Below are positions 4,845 through 6,911 of a stretch of 6,911 nucleotides of DNA, one piece after another (positions within the stretch are counted from its first letter, which is position 1; each line of letters starts with the position of its first letter). The DNA is taken from contig DOWS01000053.1 of NCBI GenBank assembly GCA_003519445.1, positions 1-6,911 of the forward strand, given 5' to 3'. The DNA comes from Candidatus Daviesbacteria bacterium (GTDB lineage: Bacteria > Patescibacteriota > Microgenomatia > Daviesbacterales > UBA10151). Position numbers and translations under genes: made by a program. Under the pieces are notes generated by a model. The model saw only the letters and a list, made by a program, of their open reading frames with translations, did no database searches and had not been told where the DNA came from.

Positions 4845-6304
4845 CGGAATCTGAAGCAGCCAGACGAGGACCCACATTGCCCCTGATCATCCAGGGAGGT
4901 ATGGGGGTTGGAGTATCAAATTGGGAACTTGCACGGGCAGTTGCGCTAGCAGGCCTAGATCTTCATGTCCCTGTTTTGGGAGTTGTGTCAGGAACCGGAG
5001 TAGAAGTGTTACTGGTAAGACGCCTGCAGGATGGGGATCCCGGCGGTCACATGCGCAGGGCTCTTGCTGCTTTTCCTGCACCTGAAATTGCGGAGAGTAT
5101 TTTAGGAAAATATTATGGAAATGTTAAAAAACCAGAGTCCGCCCGCTACAAAAACGCACCCCCTTTAAATGATTTATTAAGCAGTATTCCCGAACGGGTA
5201 AGAGCAATGTATGAATTAAGTATTGCTGCTAATTATGTGGAAGTTTGGCTGGCCAGAGAGGGCCATGATGGACCTATTGGCATCAATCACCTTGAAAAAA
5301 TTCAACTGCTTCATCTGGCAAGATTATATGGAGCAATGCTGGCAGGAGTTGATTATGTACTTGAAGGAGCCGGCATTCCTGACCAAGTACCCGGGGTATT
5401 AGATAAATATGCCAATCAAGAACCAGCTCAATATAAGATTGATTTTACAGGATCAAGGGAAAAACTCGAAATGAGATTTGATCCATCAACATTTAGCCAT
5501 GAATTATCTACTTTAAAACTTATGCGTCCTCAATTTTTAGCTATTATTGCATCTAACCTGCTGGCAAAAGTACTGCTAGATTCTCGAAGAGTTTCAGGAA
5601 GAGTTGATGGTTTTGTTGTTGAGGGTCCAACGGCAGGAGGACACAATGCTCCACCAAGACATAATAAAAAAGAATATAACGAAGAGGATTTTGTAGATCT
5701 TGATCAAATAAGAAAATTGGGATTACCTTTCTGGTTGGCAGGTTCTTACGGAAGTCCGGAAAAACTTGCTTTCGCGCTTGAATGCGGAGCCACAGGTATT
5801 CAAGTTGGAACTCCTTTTGCTTTATGTGATGAATCCGGAATGAGACCTGATTTAAAAAGTAAATTACGTCAAATGATAGATGAAGGAACATTGATAATAG
5901 GTACATCTTTTACTGCTTCTCCAACAGGGTTTCCAATCAAAATTGCCGAAGTGGAAGAAACGCTTTCAAAACAAGAGATTTATGAGGGAAGAAGAAGAAG
6001 ATGTAATATAGTCCATCTTGTTAAACCATACAGAACATTATCAGGAAAGATTGGTTTTCGTTGTCCTGCAGAGCCGGTCAAGGCATTTGTTCAAAAAGGT
6101 GGAGATCCTGATGAAGCAAAAGGCAGTATGTGCATTTGCAACGGGCTTGCCTCTACAGCAGGTTATCCTCAACATGACAAGCTTGGGCTGGAACCTCCTG
6201 TAATTACTTTGGGTGATGATGTTGGCTCTGTTCTTAGAGTACCAAGAAGACCAGATGGCTCATATACTGCCAGAGATGCGCTTGCGTACTTGCTAGGGAA
6301 ATAA
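4841..6304 (+). CDS. FMN-dependent nitronate monooxygenase-family protein
   Basis: This 487-residue protein belongs to the nitronate monooxygenase/2-nitropropane dioxygenase family, TIM-barrel FMN enzymes. IIQGGMGVGVSNWELARAV (16-34) is the first FMN-contacting loop, VVEGPTAGGHNAP (259-271) carries the EGxxAGGH motif with the catalytic-type His268, and WLAGSYGSPEKLAFALECGATGIQVGTPF (298-326) is the phosphate-binding end. It is longer than typical nitronate monooxygenases (about 310-380 residues). The extra length includes an insert at about 95-130 and a C-terminal module with four cysteines (Cys388, Cys408, Cys431, Cys433) around RCPAEPVKAF and MCICNGL. Family members oxidise nitronates or act as reductases in lipid or polyketide pathways, so the true substrate is open. 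Start ATG 4841 is set by the ATGA overlap with the cupin stop and by AGGGG at 4830-4834. The next gene has its own promoter, so the run probably ends here. Confidence 0.9.
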   Translation: MTESEAARRGPTLPLIIQGGMGVGVSNWELARAVALAGLDLHVPVLGVVSGTGVEVLLVRRLQDGDPGGHMRRALAAFPAPEIAESILGKYYGNVKKPESARYKNAPPLNDLLSSIPERVRAMYELSIAANYVEVWLAREGHDGPIGINHLEKIQLLHLARLYGAMLAGVDYVLEGAGIPDQVPGVLDKYANQEPAQYKIDFTGSREKLEMRFDPSTFSHELSTLKLMRPQFLAIIASNLLAKVLLDSRRVSGRVDGFVVEGPTAGGHNAPPRHNKKEYNEEDFVDLDQIRKLGLPFWLAGSYGSPEKLAFALECGATGIQVGTPFALCDESGMRPDLKSKLRQMIDEGTLIIGTSFTASPTGFPIKIAEVEETLSKQEIYEGRRRRCNIVHLVKPYRTLSGKIGFRCPAEPVKAFVQKGGDPDEAKGSMCICNGLASTAGYPQHDKLGLEPPVITLGDDVGSVLRVPRRPDGSYTARDALAYLLGK

Positions 6305-6325
6305 ATTTGCATTTAGCTCATAGTA

Positions 6326-6334
6326 TGATAGAAT
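6326..6334 (+). promoter_or_regulatory. Extended -10 promoter giving a leaderless 188-residue gene
   Basis: TGA plus TAGAAT (6329-6334) is followed by six bases (ACTAAT) and then ATG 6341, the same geometry as the 2H phosphoesterase gene. TTGCAT at 6307-6312 with a 16-base spacer is a weak -35 candidate. There is no ribosome binding site. Confidence 0.65.
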
Positions 6335-6340
6335 ACTAAT

Positions 6341-6907
6341 ATGAGCTTGGAAATAATGCAACTTGGACAGGTTATAAGAGCCAAAAGAGAGGATTTAATT
6401 CCCGGGACAGTCATTGATGGTTTTACAGATTATGGAGATGCCATGATGTTTATATTGAATCTTAGTTCCAAGATGAAACAACCGGGCGAGCCATCTTCTC
6501 GTATTCACTTTTCATCAATCATTGCAGAAAGAGCCTATTATATAGATAATGATGATTTCAGAATCAGGCATAGATTTTACGGTCGGGAGATTAAACCAGA
6601 AAGGGCTTTGATTATTCCTACTGATGTTTCTTTTGTACCAAGGCCAAGTTTAGCAAGACTGCAAATAGATGGCGGTATGTCTTTTCTATTAAGGTATATT
6701 CTAAAATCAACAGGGAAAGACAGATACCATGTGGTTGAGTGTTCTCTTTTCCGCGAATTGGGAAGGTTTTCTGTGGAAGCCTTTGCCAGAGAATATGGCG
6801 CAAAAGGAGGCAAAAGGAAAGTAGATCGTCTGATTGAACAAACCCAGGAGCCTTTTGCCCAAAGAGTTAGGGAAGGTTTAGCAATGCTTGTTTTACCGCC
6901 AAGGTAA
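6341..6907 (+). CDS. Unrecognised 188-residue protein
   Basis: I do not recognise this family. The complete protein has no signal peptide, membrane span or cysteine-rich motif. It opens with a predicted strand (MQLGQVIRAKR), has a mixed strand region with FRIRHRFYGREIKPERALIIPTDVSFVPRP in the middle (73-102), and ends in a long basic helix region (AFAREYGAKGGKRKVDRLIEQ, then FAQRVREGLAML). The positive charge at 156-163 could suit a nucleic acid or ribosome contact, but that is a guess. The ATG at 6341 is fixed by a TAGAAT extended -10 exactly six bases upstream, as in the other leaderless genes here. It lies 36 bases after the flavoenzyme gene on the same strand and probably has its own promoter. 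The stop TAA (6905-6907) is four bases from the window end. Confidence 0.78.
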   Translation: MSLEIMQLGQVIRAKREDLIPGTVIDGFTDYGDAMMFILNLSSKMKQPGEPSSRIHFSSIIAERAYYIDNDDFRIRHRFYGREIKPERALIIPTDVSFVPRPSLARLQIDGGMSFLLRYILKSTGKDRYHVVECSLFRELGRFSVEAFAREYGAKGGKRKVDRLIEQTQEPFAQRVREGLAMLVLPPR

Positions 6908-6911
6908 GCTC

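Noticed and set aside
5553..5906. Minus-strand open frame opposite the flavoenzyme gene, and similar ones at 4887-5081 and 6577-6813
   Set aside because: They are shadows of strong plus-strand genes, with low-complexity translations and no motifs or promoter-like sites.
1..6911. Anti-phage defence system, CRISPR array, tRNA, riboswitch or insertion sequence
   Set aside because: I looked for direct repeats with spacers, tRNA-like cloverleaf sequences, terminal inverted repeats and nuclease or helicase motifs and saw none.

Overview
This window looks like a compact, AT-leaning bacterial chromosome segment: eight genes packed into 6.9 kb, the longest gaps about 70 bases, no RNA genes, no mobile elements and no CRISPR. 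Standard-code stops are used throughout (TAA, TAG and TGA, with TGA ending three genes). Very short intergenic spaces, almost no Shine-Dalgarno sites, small divergent proteins and a core of translation GTPases would fit a Patescibacteria/CPR-type genome. That placement is an inference from style, not from a marker phylogeny.

Layout. Bases 1-243 (minus) hold the N-terminal Obg domain of the ribosome-assembly GTPase Obg, cut by the window edge. Diverging from it is a small Nudix-fold protein with a degenerate catalytic box (about 290-730, plus). It overlaps tail-to-tail with typA/bipA, a complete ribosome-binding translational GTPase (720-2522, minus). Upstream of typA on the same strand is an unrecognised 145-residue protein (2592-3029) whose spacing of a His motif and a Cys-Cys-Asn motif loosely resembles caspase/CHAT-like folds. 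From 3104 everything runs on the plus strand: a 2H phosphoesterase of the cyclic-phosphodiesterase type, a class I SAM methyltransferase that overlaps its end, a one-domain cupin related to phosphomannose isomerase, a 487-residue FMN enzyme of the nitronate monooxygenase family, and an unrecognised 188-residue protein.

How they work together. Obg and TypA are both ribosome-associated GTPases, but they are not in one operon here. The methyltransferase, cupin and flavoenzyme form a tight co-directional run (9-base gap, then an ATGA overlap), so they are probably co-expressed and may act on a common small molecule. Nothing in the sequence names that substrate.

The most interesting signal is at the gene starts. 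Extended -10 boxes (TGn + TAGAAT, TATAAT or TATACT) sit exactly 6 bases before the start codon at three genes, and good -10 boxes sit 8-9 bases before it at three more. None of these six has a ribosome binding site. The hexamer TAGAAT occurs four times on the plus strand by my reading, each time within 9 bases of a start codon. This is the layout expected for leaderless mRNAs. The one clear ribosome binding site belongs to an operon-internal gene.
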